A DNA stretch of 30,947 nucleotides from a virus: IMG/VR virus record IMGVR_UViG_3300046787_000096, positions 1 to 30,947 of that record; one strand, 5' to 3'. A program made the translations under genes and the position numbers. Numbering within the stretch: position 1 is the first letter of the stretch; each line of letters starts with the position of its first letter. Under the pieces are notes generated by a model. It made no database searches. It was not told where the DNA came from and was given only the letters and a program-made list of their open reading frames with translations. Below are positions 16,063 through 22,753 of this stretch, in pieces.

Positions 16063-17942
16063 TGGCAAATAAAAAAGTAAGTCAATTAACCAGCAAGCCC
16101 TCAGTCCTTACGACTGATTTATTCCCGATCGCTGATCCTTCAACTGGTCAGTTATTCAAGACTACTATTTCCGACTTAGGCACTGCCATAGGTTCGGGGG
16201 TTAGTTCGGTTAATACCTTAGTGGGTGCAGTGGTTTTAGATACTGATGACATCCAGGAGCTGGTAAGTCCGACGAATAAATGGTTTACAGATACTAGGGC
16301 AAGAGCGGCGCTCTCGGCTTCGTCTCCTTTGACTTATAACTCTGGAACTGGTGCCTTTGGTATTCAAGTGGCTACGGGTTCCCAGAATGGTTATCTAAGC
16401 TCTACGGACTGGATTACTTTTAACGCTAAACAAGAGGCGCTTTCAGGGACTGGATTTGTTAAGATTAGCGGAACTACTATAAGCTACGATAATAGCACTT
16501 ATTTAACTACCAGCGCCGCAGCTTCGACTTACTTAGCTTTGGCTGGTGGAACTTTGACGGGGCCTTTGAATGGAACTAGCGCAACCTTTACGGGGGATTT
16601 AACTATTAGTTCGACGAACCCAAGAATTTACCTTACTGATACAGATAATAACCCAGATTATTTTATCTCGAATACAGACGGAACTTTTACGATTTACGAC
16701 GTAACGAATAGCTCTTCAAGGCTTACTATTTCAAGCTCACAAATTTCGCCTAGACTTCCTATTGTTAGCAATTCGTCAATTCAAGGGACTGCTTTTTATT
16801 CGGATAGCTTCTTTAGCGCGACTACTTTTGTAACTGCTAACAATTATTTCCTAACTGGAATGACTAGCGGAAGCGGTGCGCTTTACTACAGCTCAGGAAG
16901 TAATCGAGTAACAATAGCAAATTACAACGCTAGCGGAATTGTAAGCTTTGAAGTAAACGGAGGAAATACGGCTTTAACTTTAAACTCTAATTTAAGTGCA
17001 ACTTTTGCCGGAGCTTTAAGCGGTACGAGTGCGACGTTTAGCGGAGTATCAGAAGTTTTAAAAATAAATGGAGGCGGCACTTCAACTATGTATCAAACGT
17101 TTAATACAACCGGCGGTAATTATTACATAGGAATTTCTTCATCTACAGGCTCGGGTTTATTAGGTGGTGTTTCTGCTTATTCGATGGCTTTTGTTACTGA
17201 AAGTGCTAGAGATATAGTTTTTGGAACTAATAATACTGCAAGATTAACCATCGCCTCCACTGGAGCCGCCACGTTTTCGGGAAATATCTCTGCTGGTTCT
17301 GGTGGTTTAGCGGCAAATTATCCTCTAAATTTATCTTCTGGTGCTGGCACACAAATTTTTGTTAATTCAACAAGAACTGGAGGAGGTGGAATTATATTCC
17401 AAAATAATGGTTCAGATAGATTTTATTTAGGAACTGCAAATTATGTTGGTGTTACTGGTTTTGATAATACAACTTCTGATTTATGTTTAGCTAATGCTCA
17501 AAATAGTTCTATTGTTTTTGCTATTAATATGGCAAATGTTAGTTCTGGGGAAAAAATGCGAATCACGAGTTCGGGAAATGTATTGATAGGTGCAACATCT
17601 TCTAAAGCAGATGCAGCGGGTAAATTGCAAGTAACTGGAGGTATTCATTCAAGCACTGGTTATTTTAGTACTGGTGTGTCTCAAGCAGTAAGTGCTTTAA
17701 ATACAAATTATGTAATTAGAGCAGGAGCTTATTCTGGATTAATTGTAATTAGAGATAATACTAATGGGGGTAGCGGTGTTTGGTTAGCAGACCCAAATCA
17801 AGGTTTTATACAAATAGCTAATAATATGCCAGGAGTATTTATTTTAAGTTATACTGGAGGAAATACGGTTATTCAAAAAACGGTTGGGAATGCTCCTATA
17901 AATTTGGGTATAGCTTTTTATAGTAATGAATTTTATTCTTAA
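16062..17942 (+). CDS. Tail fibre / receptor-binding protein
   Basis: 626 aa. The N-terminal adaptor (KKVSQLTSKPSVLTTDLFPI) and phrases such as GYLSSTDWITFNAKQ and YLALAGGTLTGPLNG are recurrent modules of phage fibres. After residue 165 there is a long Ser/Thr/Gly/Asn-rich beta-helix-like shaft with repeated 'SGTSATFSG'-type units (for example around 170, 320 and 400). There is no C-terminal chaperone peptidase motif, and the end (INLGIAFYSNEFYS) is short and unusual. The 3' half is markedly more AT-rich than the 5' end and lacks GATC, suggesting the receptor-binding part was acquired separately. It determines host range. Confidence 0.8.
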   Translation: MANKKVSQLTSKPSVLTTDLFPIADPSTGQLFKTTISDLGTAIGSGVSSVNTLVGAVVLDTDDIQELVSPTNKWFTDTRARAALSASSPLTYNSGTGAFGIQVATGSQNGYLSSTDWITFNAKQEALSGTGFVKISGTTISYDNSTYLTTSAAASTYLALAGGTLTGPLNGTSATFTGDLTISSTNPRIYLTDTDNNPDYFISNTDGTFTIYDVTNSSSRLTISSSQISPRLPIVSNSSIQGTAFYSDSFFSATTFVTANNYFLTGMTSGSGALYYSSGSNRVTIANYNASGIVSFEVNGGNTALTLNSNLSATFAGALSGTSATFSGVSEVLKINGGGTSTMYQTFNTTGGNYYIGISSSTGSGLLGGVSAYSMAFVTESARDIVFGTNNTARLTIASTGAATFSGNISAGSGGLAANYPLNLSSGAGTQIFVNSTRTGGGGIIFQNNGSDRFYLGTANYVGVTGFDNTTSDLCLANAQNSSIVFAINMANVSSGEKMRITSSGNVLIGATSSKADAAGKLQVTGGIHSSTGYFSTGVSQAVSALNTNYVIRAGAYSGLIVIRDNTNGGSGVWLADPNQGFIQIANNMPGVFILSYTGGNTVIQKTVGNAPINLGIAFYSNEFYS

Positions 17943-17957
17943 TTTATTTTAAAGGCA

Positions 17958-17966
17958 TAAATTTTG
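17958..17966 (+). promoter_or_regulatory. Possible host-type -7 element (TAAATTTTG)
   Basis: TAAATTTTG in the 35-base gap before the HNH gene is one base longer than the Bacteroidota TAnnTTTG consensus. It could give the homing endonuclease its own transcript. No clear -33 TTG is present. Confidence 0.3.
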
Positions 17967-17977
17967 TAAATTAGTAT

Positions 17978-18439
17978 ATGGAAAAGACATTAGAAAACTA
18001 TACTATTTATTCAGATGGAAGGATTTTTTCATCTAATAGAAACAAATTTTTAAATCCTCATAAATGCCCAAAAGGATATTTAAGAGTTCGCCTTTCATTT
18101 GACGGAGTTTACAAAAACTATAAAGTTCATCGCTTAATCGCTTTGACATTTTTAGACCAAGTAAAAGGCAAGAATCAAGTCAATCATATTAACGGAATAA
18201 AGGACGATAATAGACTAGAGAATTTAGAATGGTGTGACAATAGAGAAAACCAGCTACACGCTCACAAAAATAATCTATCTACTTGTGCTCATATGAAGAA
18301 AATAGTTCTTGATACTTACACTGGGGTATTTTATAATTCAGCTACGGAACTAGCTAGATTAATAGGAATTAATAGAGTTACTTTAATAGGTAAATTAAAC
18401 GGAACTAGAAACAATTTAACACGATATATTTATGCGTAA
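17978..18439 (+). CDS. HNH homing endonuclease (NUMOD4-type)
   Basis: 153 aa. The N-terminal NYTIYSDGRIFSSNRNKFL segment is a NUMOD4-like DNA-binding module. The HNH core follows: HRLIALTFL (H51) and VNHINGIKDDNRLENLEW (68-85) with catalytic His/Asn residues. The C-terminal part (FYNSATELARLIGINRVTLIGKLNG) is a NUMOD1-like helix-turn-helix for site recognition. Such enzymes nick or cut alleles lacking the gene and promote its spread, often carrying flanking sequence along. It is AT-rich with no GATC, like the 3' half of the fibre gene before it. Its stop overlaps the next start. Confidence 0.9.
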   Translation: MEKTLENYTIYSDGRIFSSNRNKFLNPHKCPKGYLRVRLSFDGVYKNYKVHRLIALTFLDQVKGKNQVNHINGIKDDNRLENLEWCDNRENQLHAHKNNLSTCAHMKKIVLDTYTGVFYNSATELARLIGINRVTLIGKLNGTRNNLTRYIYA

Positions 18440-18785
18440 TTTTTCATTCGTCATTTCACAGCTTGACTCAATCCCTTCTATTGATGGGATGGACAAAGTA
18501 ATAAGCGTAATTCATTGGAGAGCGCAGAAGGAATACTATCAGGAGATACAAGATAAAAATCCTATCTTAGCTCCTTTATTATTCACGGCTGACACTTACG
18601 GAGCTTTATCCGTAGATGCACCACACGAAGCGAGCTTCACTCCTTACGATGAAGTCACGGAAGAAATGGTAGAAGGATGGCTTACGGCTTCCCTAGACTG
18701 CGAGGCAATCGAGGCAAATTTGGATGCACAAATAGAGAACTTTTTGAATCCACCTATTGTGGCTTATAAACTCCCATGGGAATAA
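18432..18785 (+). CDS. Small fibre-associated protein of unknown function
   Basis: 117 aa with IHWRAQKEYYQEI and SFTPYDEVTEEMVEGWLTASLD motifs. Acidic, soluble, no signal or transmembrane segment. The position after the fibre (separated by the HNH gene) and the pattern of a Trp-containing helix followed by an acidic helix suggest a fibre chaperone or accessory protein, but I do not recognise a defined family. It overlaps the HNH gene by eight bases, consistent with HNH insertion between fibre and this gene. Confidence 0.6.
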   Translation: MRNFSFVISQLDSIPSIDGMDKVISVIHWRAQKEYYQEIQDKNPILAPLLFTADTYGALSVDAPHEASFTPYDEVTEEMVEGWLTASLDCEAIEANLDAQIENFLNPPIVAYKLPWE

Positions 18786-18797
18786 TTCAAAACATTT

Positions 18798-18817
18798 AGC
18801 AATTTTGCTATATATTG
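18798..18817 (+). promoter_or_regulatory. Palindrome AGCAATTTTGCT with a weak -7-like element
   Basis: AGCAA-TT-TTGCT (18798-18809) is a perfect inverted repeat followed at once by TATATATTG, a poor match to TAnnTTTG. It lies in the 59-base gap before the gene at 18845 and may be an operator or promoter. The match is weak. Confidence 0.3.
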
Positions 18818-18844
18818 TAAGTATTAACCAAACAAAAATAAATA

Positions 18845-19129
18845 ATGAAAATTGATTTAAATTTTGATTTATTAGGTCTAGATGGCGTGGCAATTTTAGA
18901 CGAAAAAAAACAAACGGTAAACGCTGGAAAAGCGATTGCAAATCATTTAGTTCAGCAATCTAAAGGAGACGCTTTAAAGTTTTGGGACTGGGCGGTAGCT
19001 CTAAACAAAGGAGAAATTCTTGACCTAGACACTTCAGACCAAGGTACCTTTAAAACTTTTATTAAGGATAACGAGTATTTACCTATCTTAACTAAAGCGC
19101 AAATTTTACACAAATTGAATAAGGACTAA
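18845..19129 (+). CDS. Hypothetical protein (94 aa)
   Basis: Starts MKIDLNFDLLGLDG after the leader TTAACCAAACAAAAATAAATA. A short beta strand is followed by helices (GKAIANHLVQQS, GDALKFWDWAVALNKG) and a C-terminal helix (LPILTKAQILHKL). Soluble, no known motif; I associate such proteins with the region before lysis genes in related phages but cannot name a function. The 12-base leader TTAACCAAACAA recurs before the DUF3310 gene (29121-29132), which may reflect a shared mode of translation initiation. Confidence 0.65.
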   Translation: MKIDLNFDLLGLDGVAILDEKKQTVNAGKAIANHLVQQSKGDALKFWDWAVALNKGEILDLDTSDQGTFKTFIKDNEYLPILTKAQILHKLNKD

Positions 19130-19132
19130 TAA

Positions 19133-19453
19133 ATGAATTTGGAAGACATTCTTGGGCAATCTGTTACGGGGGCGATCGCCGCACTGATCGGATGGCTAGT
19201 AGGTAGAAGAAAAGAGCAGGCTGAGATCACAACCTCTGAGCTCGATCAAACCACTAAGGCCATCGAAATCTGGAGACAGATGGCTCAAGAAATGTCTGAC
19301 AAAGTGAAGGAGCTGAGCGACAAGATCGACATCTTAACGGCTGAGGTCCACTCATTAAAATCTGAGAATTCAAACCTGAAAACCAAACTAGGCATAATTG
19401 ATGAAAGTAACCAAAGCCAGCCAAAAAGGACTCGATCTAATAAAAAGATTTGA
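19133..19453 (+). CDS. Membrane-anchored coiled-coil protein (holin candidate)
   Basis: 106 aa with one hydrophobic N-terminal segment (ILGQSVTGAIAALIGWLV, about 6-23) directly followed by positive charges (GRRKEQ), then a long coiled coil (about 35-90) and a Lys/Arg-rich end. It immediately precedes and overlaps the endolysin gene, where holins usually are. A one-TM protein with a cytoplasmic coiled coil could be a class III-like holin or a lysis regulator. The coiled coil is longer than in typical holins, so the call is tentative. Confidence 0.55.
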   Translation: MNLEDILGQSVTGAIAALIGWLVGRRKEQAEITTSELDQTTKAIEIWRQMAQEMSDKVKELSDKIDILTAEVHSLKSENSNLKTKLGIIDESNQSQPKRTRSNKKI

Positions 19454-19856
19454 GGGATTAAAACTTAAGCCATACCTTTGCCCAGCCTCGATTTGGACTA
19501 TAGGCTACGGAAATACCTATTATCCATCTGGTGCCAAAGTAAAACCCACAGATCCAGCGATCACTCAAATCATCGCTGAAGCATTACTTAAACACCTTCT
19601 AGGTTCCTACGAGAAAGCGGTAGATTCTTTCTGTCGCGACGATATTAATCAAAATCAGTTCGATTCCCTGGTCTCTTTTACCTACAATTGCGGGGTAAAT
19701 AACCTGAAATCTTCAACACTACTAAAGAAAGTCAATGCAAATCCAAGTGATCCTTCGATTCGCGCTGAGTTTTTGAAGTGGAATAAGGGAGGCGGAAAGG
19801 TTTTAGCTGGATTAACTAAACGACGTCAGGCAGAAGCTGACCTTTATTTCTCATAA
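19398..19856 (+). CDS. Endolysin, GH24 lysozyme (muramidase)
   Basis: 151-152 aa (ATG at 19398 or 19401). The GH24 signature is clear: GLDLIKRFEGLKLKPY holds the catalytic Glu (residue 19 from the first ATG), then LCPASIWTIGYG supplies the Cys and Thr that replace the Asp-Thr part of the T4 triad, as in many lambdoid enzymes. NQFDSLVSFTYNCG and FLKWNKGGGKVLAGLTKRRQAE are the family's C-terminal motifs. It cuts the NAM-NAG bond of peptidoglycan. There is no signal-anchor sequence at the N-terminus, so release depends on a holin. It overlaps the upstream membrane protein by 56 bases. Confidence 0.95.
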   Translation: MMKVTKASQKGLDLIKRFEGLKLKPYLCPASIWTIGYGNTYYPSGAKVKPTDPAITQIIAEALLKHLLGSYEKAVDSFCRDDINQNQFDSLVSFTYNCGVNNLKSSTLLKKVNANPSDPSIRAEFLKWNKGGGKVLAGLTKRRQAEADLYFS

Positions 19857-19858
19857 TC

Positions 19859-20308
19859 ATGCGATATTTACCTATTCTTTTGGCTTGTGTTGCGTTATCT
19901 TCCTGCAAGCAGACAAAGACATTAACAGAGTACAAAGAGACGCTTAGAATCGACACGATCAAGACCGAGAAAATCGTCGAGAAGTTTAGAGCGGTGCACG
20001 ACACTTTACTGATCACAAATCCGTGCGATTCTTCTGGGATTTTATCATCCTTTTATTCACGCCTGGTCCTACCTAATGGATCCGTGACGATCAAGTCCGA
20101 GAAGGGACAGATCAAAGCCACGATCGATATCGATTCGATGCGCCAGGAGATCGAAAATAATTATAGAAACTCCCAGGTGAAATGGATCGAATATCGAGAC
20201 AAGGAAGTAATCAGATACCATGTGCCTACCTGGGTGGTAATGCTACTATTTGCGGAGGCTCTGATGTTAGTCGCTTACTTGTACGTTAAATTCGGACTTC
20301 GTGTATAA
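19859..20308 (+). CDS. Unimolecular spanin (u-spanin)
   Basis: 149 aa. The N-terminal signal ends in a lipobox LSSC (residues 13-16) for lipidation and outer-membrane anchoring; residues about 20-120 form a periplasmic domain with strands and a helix; residues 123-143 (VPTWVVMLLFAEALMLVAYLY) are a C-terminal inner-membrane span ending in a short basic tail. One polypeptide thus links both membranes, the design of phage T1 gp11. It would fuse inner and outer membranes in the last step of lysis. It lies three bases after the endolysin. No separate i-/o-spanin pair was found. Confidence 0.8.
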   Translation: MRYLPILLACVALSSCKQTKTLTEYKETLRIDTIKTEKIVEKFRAVHDTLLITNPCDSSGILSSFYSRLVLPNGSVTIKSEKGQIKATIDIDSMRQEIENNYRNSQVKWIEYRDKEVIRYHVPTWVVMLLFAEALMLVAYLYVKFGLRV

Positions 20309-20495
20309 AATAGATATAGATCCTATCGAAAATCCTAGAAACCCAACGACAGAAACACTTGATAAAATGCTTGAAGTCATGGAGGCTATCGAGCACGTCG
20401 ATGACGCGGGCTTTGTTCTACGAATGAAGCTGTTGAATAATGTTGAATTTTTGGTGGACCAACTAATGGAAGAATATGAGCAAAGAAATCAGTAA
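20301..20495 (+). CDS. Small acidic protein of unknown function (64 aa)
   Basis: Starts at GTG overlapping the spanin stop (GTGTATAA). Acidic and helical: TTETLDKMLEVMEAIEHVDD and LLNNVEFLVDQLMEEYEQ. No motif or family recognised. It overlaps the next gene by 20 bases, so it belongs to the same transcript. An internal ATG at 20367 is a possible alternative start. Confidence 0.5.
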   Translation: MYKIDIDPIENPRNPTTETLDKMLEVMEAIEHVDDAGFVLRMKLLNNVEFLVDQLMEEYEQRNQ

Positions 20496-20903
20496 GAAAG
20501 AAGCGATTGAAAAGCACTTCTACTCTACTAACATGACACGCGCTGACTTTGAGCGTGAAAACTGGGATAATTATGGATATCAAGATTTAGCAAACTTCCA
20601 TCGTCAAATGTCAAGATGGGGGATATCTGTTAAGAAAAGATCAGAGCACTGGAAACAGACCAGACCACATTCAATAAGACCTTCTGCAATACCTTGATTG
20701 GTCACGTTCATCGGACCACGAGCACAACAAAGAAGGACGGCTTTAAAAACTTTATCCACTCCTATTCGACTGGATGCTTGACTCACTTGTCTCCGAAATA
20801 CTATCCTTTTGCCCAGCACAATCACGGCTTCGCACTAGTAGAAATCCAGGACGGCAAAAGTAAAGTTTCAAATCTTATGATTAAAAACGGAAAAATTGTT
20901 TAG
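20476..20903 (+). pseudogene. Eroded calcineurin-like phosphoesterase gene
   Basis: An N-terminal part remains as a 73-codon frame (20476-20697: KEISKKEAIEKHFYSTNMT, then FHRQMSRWGISVKKRS). A second frame (best from about 20640 to 20903) encodes TFCNTLIGHVHRTTSTTKKD and YPFAQHNHGFALVEIQDGK, which looks like the C-terminal end of a phage metallophosphoesterase: GHVH is the GHxH metal-binding motif. The middle of the enzyme, with the D-x-H, GDxxD and GNHE motifs, is missing and the frames do not join. The most likely history is a deletion plus frameshift. The first frame could still be translated as a small protein. Confidence 0.65.
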
Positions 20904-20908
20904 ATTTG
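20901..20908 (+). promoter_or_regulatory. Host-type -7 promoter element TAGATTTG
   Basis: Exact match to the Bacteroidota -7 consensus TAnnTTTG, overlapping the stop of the phosphoesterase remnant. Transcription would begin near 20915 and run into a hairpin terminator at 20983-21014. No good -33 TTG is visible. Confidence 0.5.
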
Positions 20909-20914
20909 CATAGA

Positions 20915-21014
20915 AATTATTTCCTTACCATAAGATCAGGACTTAGTTCATTTTTCGTAGTATAGGTTTAGATGACACTCAGAAAGCCCCAGGATTTTAT
21001 CTTTGGGCTTTTTT
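20915..21014 (+). ncRNA. Candidate 100-nt small RNA
   Basis: A non-coding interval is bracketed by a host-type -7 element (20901-20908) and an intrinsic terminator. It contains a small CTTA-CCA-TAAG hairpin near 20934 and no start codon followed by a plausible gene. This is the layout of a free-standing small RNA, though it could equally be a terminated leader. I recognise no family. Confidence 0.4.
20983..21014 (+). terminator. Rho-independent terminator
   Basis: AAAGCCC (20983-20989) pairs with GGGCTTT (21005-21011), a seven-pair stem with a 15-base loop, running into six T (21009-21014). It separates the late lysis region from the early region. Confidence 0.85.
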
Positions 21015-21134
21015 GTGTTTAATATATTCTACAACATTAAGTATACTTTACATATTAGGTGGATTCTGTTAAATTTATTTTACAAATAATTAAATAAAAA
21101 AGTTGAAAAAGTTTTTTATTTCGGAATATGTTCT
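21015..21134 (+). promoter_or_regulatory. AT-rich regulatory gap with palindrome AAGTATACTT
   Basis: No gene is seen here. The stretch is strongly AT-rich and holds the perfect 10-base palindrome AAGTATACTT (21039-21048), an inverted repeat TTTATTT (21074-21080)/AAATAAA (21092-21098), and poly-A/T runs before the -7 element at 21135. It reads as the operator/UP-element region of an early promoter. Confidence 0.4.
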
Positions 21135-21142
21135 TAATTTTG
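21135..21142 (+). promoter_or_regulatory. Host-type -7 promoter element TAATTTTG
   Basis: Exact TAnnTTTG match, preceded by T-rich sequence in the -30 region and followed within 50 bases by small frames and then the ssDNA-binding protein gene. It is the most likely promoter for the early operon beginning at 21186. Confidence 0.55.
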
Positions 21143-21185
21143 GCATATCGAAAGCAATGAAGCTATTGATAAAACATCTAAACAA

Positions 21186-21296
21186 ATGAGAGAACACCTA
21201 AAACAAATCACTGGACCTGAAATCGCTCAGGCCACAATCATCACCTTATTCGTGATTGCAATCCTATCAATTATCACAATCATTTCTAACCTTTAA
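21186..21296 (+). CDS. 36-aa single-span membrane peptide
   Basis: Starts MREHLKQITG after CTAAACAA and contains one hydrophobic segment (ATIITLFVIAILSIITIIS, residues 16-34). It is the first frame after the early promoter and is followed 10 bases later by the ssDNA-binding protein gene. Small early membrane peptides can interfere with host envelope or block superinfection, but no function can be read here. A 10-codon frame (21156-21188) overlaps its start and could tune its translation. Confidence 0.5.
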   Translation: MREHLKQITGPEIAQATIITLFVIAILSIITIISNL

Positions 21297-21306
21297 TTTT
21301 ATTATC

Positions 21307-21948
21307 ATGTCAAACCAAACAAAAATTATCGCAACTTCAGCAGGTGGATCTAACTATGAGCCTATCCCCGCTGGCACTTATGTAGCTAGATGCTACTCAA
21401 TGATCCACATGGGAACCGTAAAGGAATCCTACATGGGCGAAGAGAAGTTCGTCAATAAAGTACGCCTTACTTTCGAGCTACCAACGGAGCTAAAAGTGTT
21501 CAAGGAAGAGAACGGAGAACAACCTCAAGTGATCTCAAAAGAATTCACCTTGTCACTAGGTGATAAATCAAACCTTCGCGCTTTCTTGGATTCCTGGAGA
21601 GGCAAGGCATTAACAGAGGACGAGTGCAAATCATTTGATATCGCGGTGCTAGCTGGCAAGGCTTGCACCTTATCGATCATCCACAAGACATCCAAGGTGA
21701 GCGGTAAGACTTACGCTGAGATTGCCTCGATTGGTGGCGTGATGAAGGGCATGGATGTGCCTGCCTTGATTAACTCTCAGATGGTCTTTTCGGTCAGCAA
21801 CTTTGACCAGGTAGCTTACGATTCATTCCCAGATTTCATCAAGGAAAAGATTCAGTCTTCCAATGAATACCAGGCACTTCAAAAGAGCACACCTGCTCCA
21901 GCACCAGAGCCAGAAGTTCAAATCGTAGAGGAGGATGATTTGCCATAG
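21307..21948 (+). CDS. Putative phage ssDNA-binding protein
   Basis: 213 aa starting MSNQTKIIATSAGGSNYEPI; an in-frame upstream start at 21256 lies inside the membrane peptide and is rejected. The strand-rich body (VNKVRLTFELPTELKVFKEE, EFTLSLGDKSNLRAFLDSWRG, ACTLSIIHKTSKVSGKTYAE) fits an OB-fold. The C-terminus is a Pro/Ala linker and acidic tip (EVQIVEEDDLP), like the protein-recruiting tail of bacterial SSB. As the first large gene after the early promoter it would coat replication and recombination intermediates. Confidence 0.6.
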   Translation: MSNQTKIIATSAGGSNYEPIPAGTYVARCYSMIHMGTVKESYMGEEKFVNKVRLTFELPTELKVFKEENGEQPQVISKEFTLSLGDKSNLRAFLDSWRGKALTEDECKSFDIAVLAGKACTLSIIHKTSKVSGKTYAEIASIGGVMKGMDVPALINSQMVFSVSNFDQVAYDSFPDFIKEKIQSSNEYQALQKSTPAPAPEPEVQIVEEDDLP

Positions 21949-21953
21949 TAGGG

Positions 21954-22175
21954 ATGTATAAATATCCTACAATTTTTACTCTGTCGATGGGTAATGGCAA
22001 GCAGTGTAAACACACTCAAAGTTTTCGGACAAAAGAGGATTTTGAAGAGTGGTCGAACTATCAGCTAATGAACGGCTGGAAGATTATAGATGAGTTTGAT
22101 TTTAAAGCTGATCTGAGAAATTACATTATTGAGAAATTTGGCGAACAATACTTTATTGATAATTATGCGAATTAA
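21954..22175 (+). CDS. Hypothetical early protein (73 aa)
   Basis: Small alpha/beta protein: an N-terminal strand (YPTIFTLSMGNGKQC), FRTKEDFEEWSNYQLMNG, and a C-terminal helix (LRNYIIEKFGEQYFIDNY). No known motif. It lies between the ssDNA-binding protein and further small early genes in a tightly packed run, so a host-takeover or accessory replication role is possible but unproven. Confidence 0.6.
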   Translation: MYKYPTIFTLSMGNGKQCKHTQSFRTKEDFEEWSNYQLMNGWKIIDEFDFKADLRNYIIEKFGEQYFIDNYAN

Positions 22176-22350
22176 GAAAATGAATATCTACGCGCAATGC
22201 GCAGAACGCCTAAACGCTAAGGGGATCAAGCCCTTTAGCGCTAGGGAGTGGACCACTGCGATCGTCCAGCAAACCGTTTACGGGAAAGTTAAATATCCAG
22301 AAGTTTTAGAAGAAATTAAACTGATCTACAATGAATACGAGCAAGCCTAG
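22165..22350 (+). CDS. Hypothetical early protein (61 aa)
   Basis: Starts MRIKKMNIYAQCAERLNAKG, overlapping the previous stop; the ATG at 22180 (MNIYAQ) is an equally good start. The sequence PFSAREWTTAIVQQTVYGKV could fold as a small helix-turn-helix-like bundle. Basic N-terminus, acidic C-terminus. No family recognised. It overlaps the next frame by 20 bases. Confidence 0.5.
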   Translation: MRIKKMNIYAQCAERLNAKGIKPFSAREWTTAIVQQTVYGKVKYPEVLEEIKLIYNEYEQA

Positions 22351-22516
22351 TTTTAACGCCTGGATGGATCACATTTCTAACCAGCTCCAGGAGGATTACA
22401 GAAAACTTTATTACTCATCTAAATTCAAGAACGATGCTAACATTCAGAGAGTATCACGAAAGGAACCCAAAGATCTACGAAGAGTTCAAACGCTTCGCCT
22501 TTTTGCTGATCAATAG
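22331..22516 (+). CDS. Small early protein, heavily overlapped by next gene
   Basis: 61 codons. The first 34 residues (NTSKPSFNAWMDHISNQLQ, then EDYRKLYYSSKFKN) lie in sequence used by no other gene and look protein-like, while the rest overlaps a better frame from 22434. It may be a real short protein, or the 5' end of the next gene separated by a frameshift near 22430. Confidence 0.35.
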   Translation: MNTSKPSFNAWMDHISNQLQEDYRKLYYSSKFKNDANIQRVSRKEPKDLRRVQTLRLFADQ

Positions 22517-22700
22517 AGGCCACAAAAAGATTGGAGCTAAGCAAGTCTTCGAGCGGATCAGATGGGAGTCAATGATTGAAAGGACTGATCGCTACAAGGT
22601 AAATAATAACTACACTGCAGACTATGCCTATAAGTTCGAGCAAGACTTCCCATACCTAGAAGGAATCTTTTACCACAGAGCTAGGAGAATAAAAAATTAA
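22434..22700 (+). CDS. Conserved phage protein of unknown function (88 aa)
   Basis: Helical, basic. The phrases FREYHERNPKIYEEFKRFAF, GHKKIGAKQVFERIRWES and YKVNNNYTADYAYKFEQDFP are recurrent in small proteins of many phages and defective prophages, near replication or resolvase genes. A DNA-associated role is plausible from the charge. It ends just before the promoter element at 22702. Confidence 0.65.
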   Translation: MLTFREYHERNPKIYEEFKRFAFLLINRGHKKIGAKQVFERIRWESMIERTDRYKVNNNYTADYAYKFEQDFPYLEGIFYHRARRIKN

Positions 22701-22701
22701 G

Positions 22702-22709
22702 TATATTTG
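22702..22709 (+). promoter_or_regulatory. Host-type -7 promoter element TATATTTG
   Basis: Exact TAnnTTTG match starting two bases after the preceding stop codon. Transcription would start near 22715, right at the base of the hairpin 22715-22737, giving a capped 5' end for the transcript of 22754 onward. No -33 TTG is seen. Confidence 0.55.
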
Positions 22710-22714
22710 TAAAC

Positions 22715-22737
22715 GGGCCAGTCATCCAGACTGGTCC
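22715..22737 (+). promoter_or_regulatory. 5'-leader hairpin
   Basis: GGGCCAGT (22715-22722) pairs with ACTGGTCC (22730-22737), eight pairs with one G-U, loop CATCCAG. It has no T tract, so it is not a terminator; at the predicted RNA 5' end it would protect the message or act as a protein-binding site. Its CCAGT/ACTGG core also appears in the terminator stem of the leader RNA at 24339-24371. Confidence 0.5.
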
Positions 22738-22753
22738 ACATCTAACCAAGACA

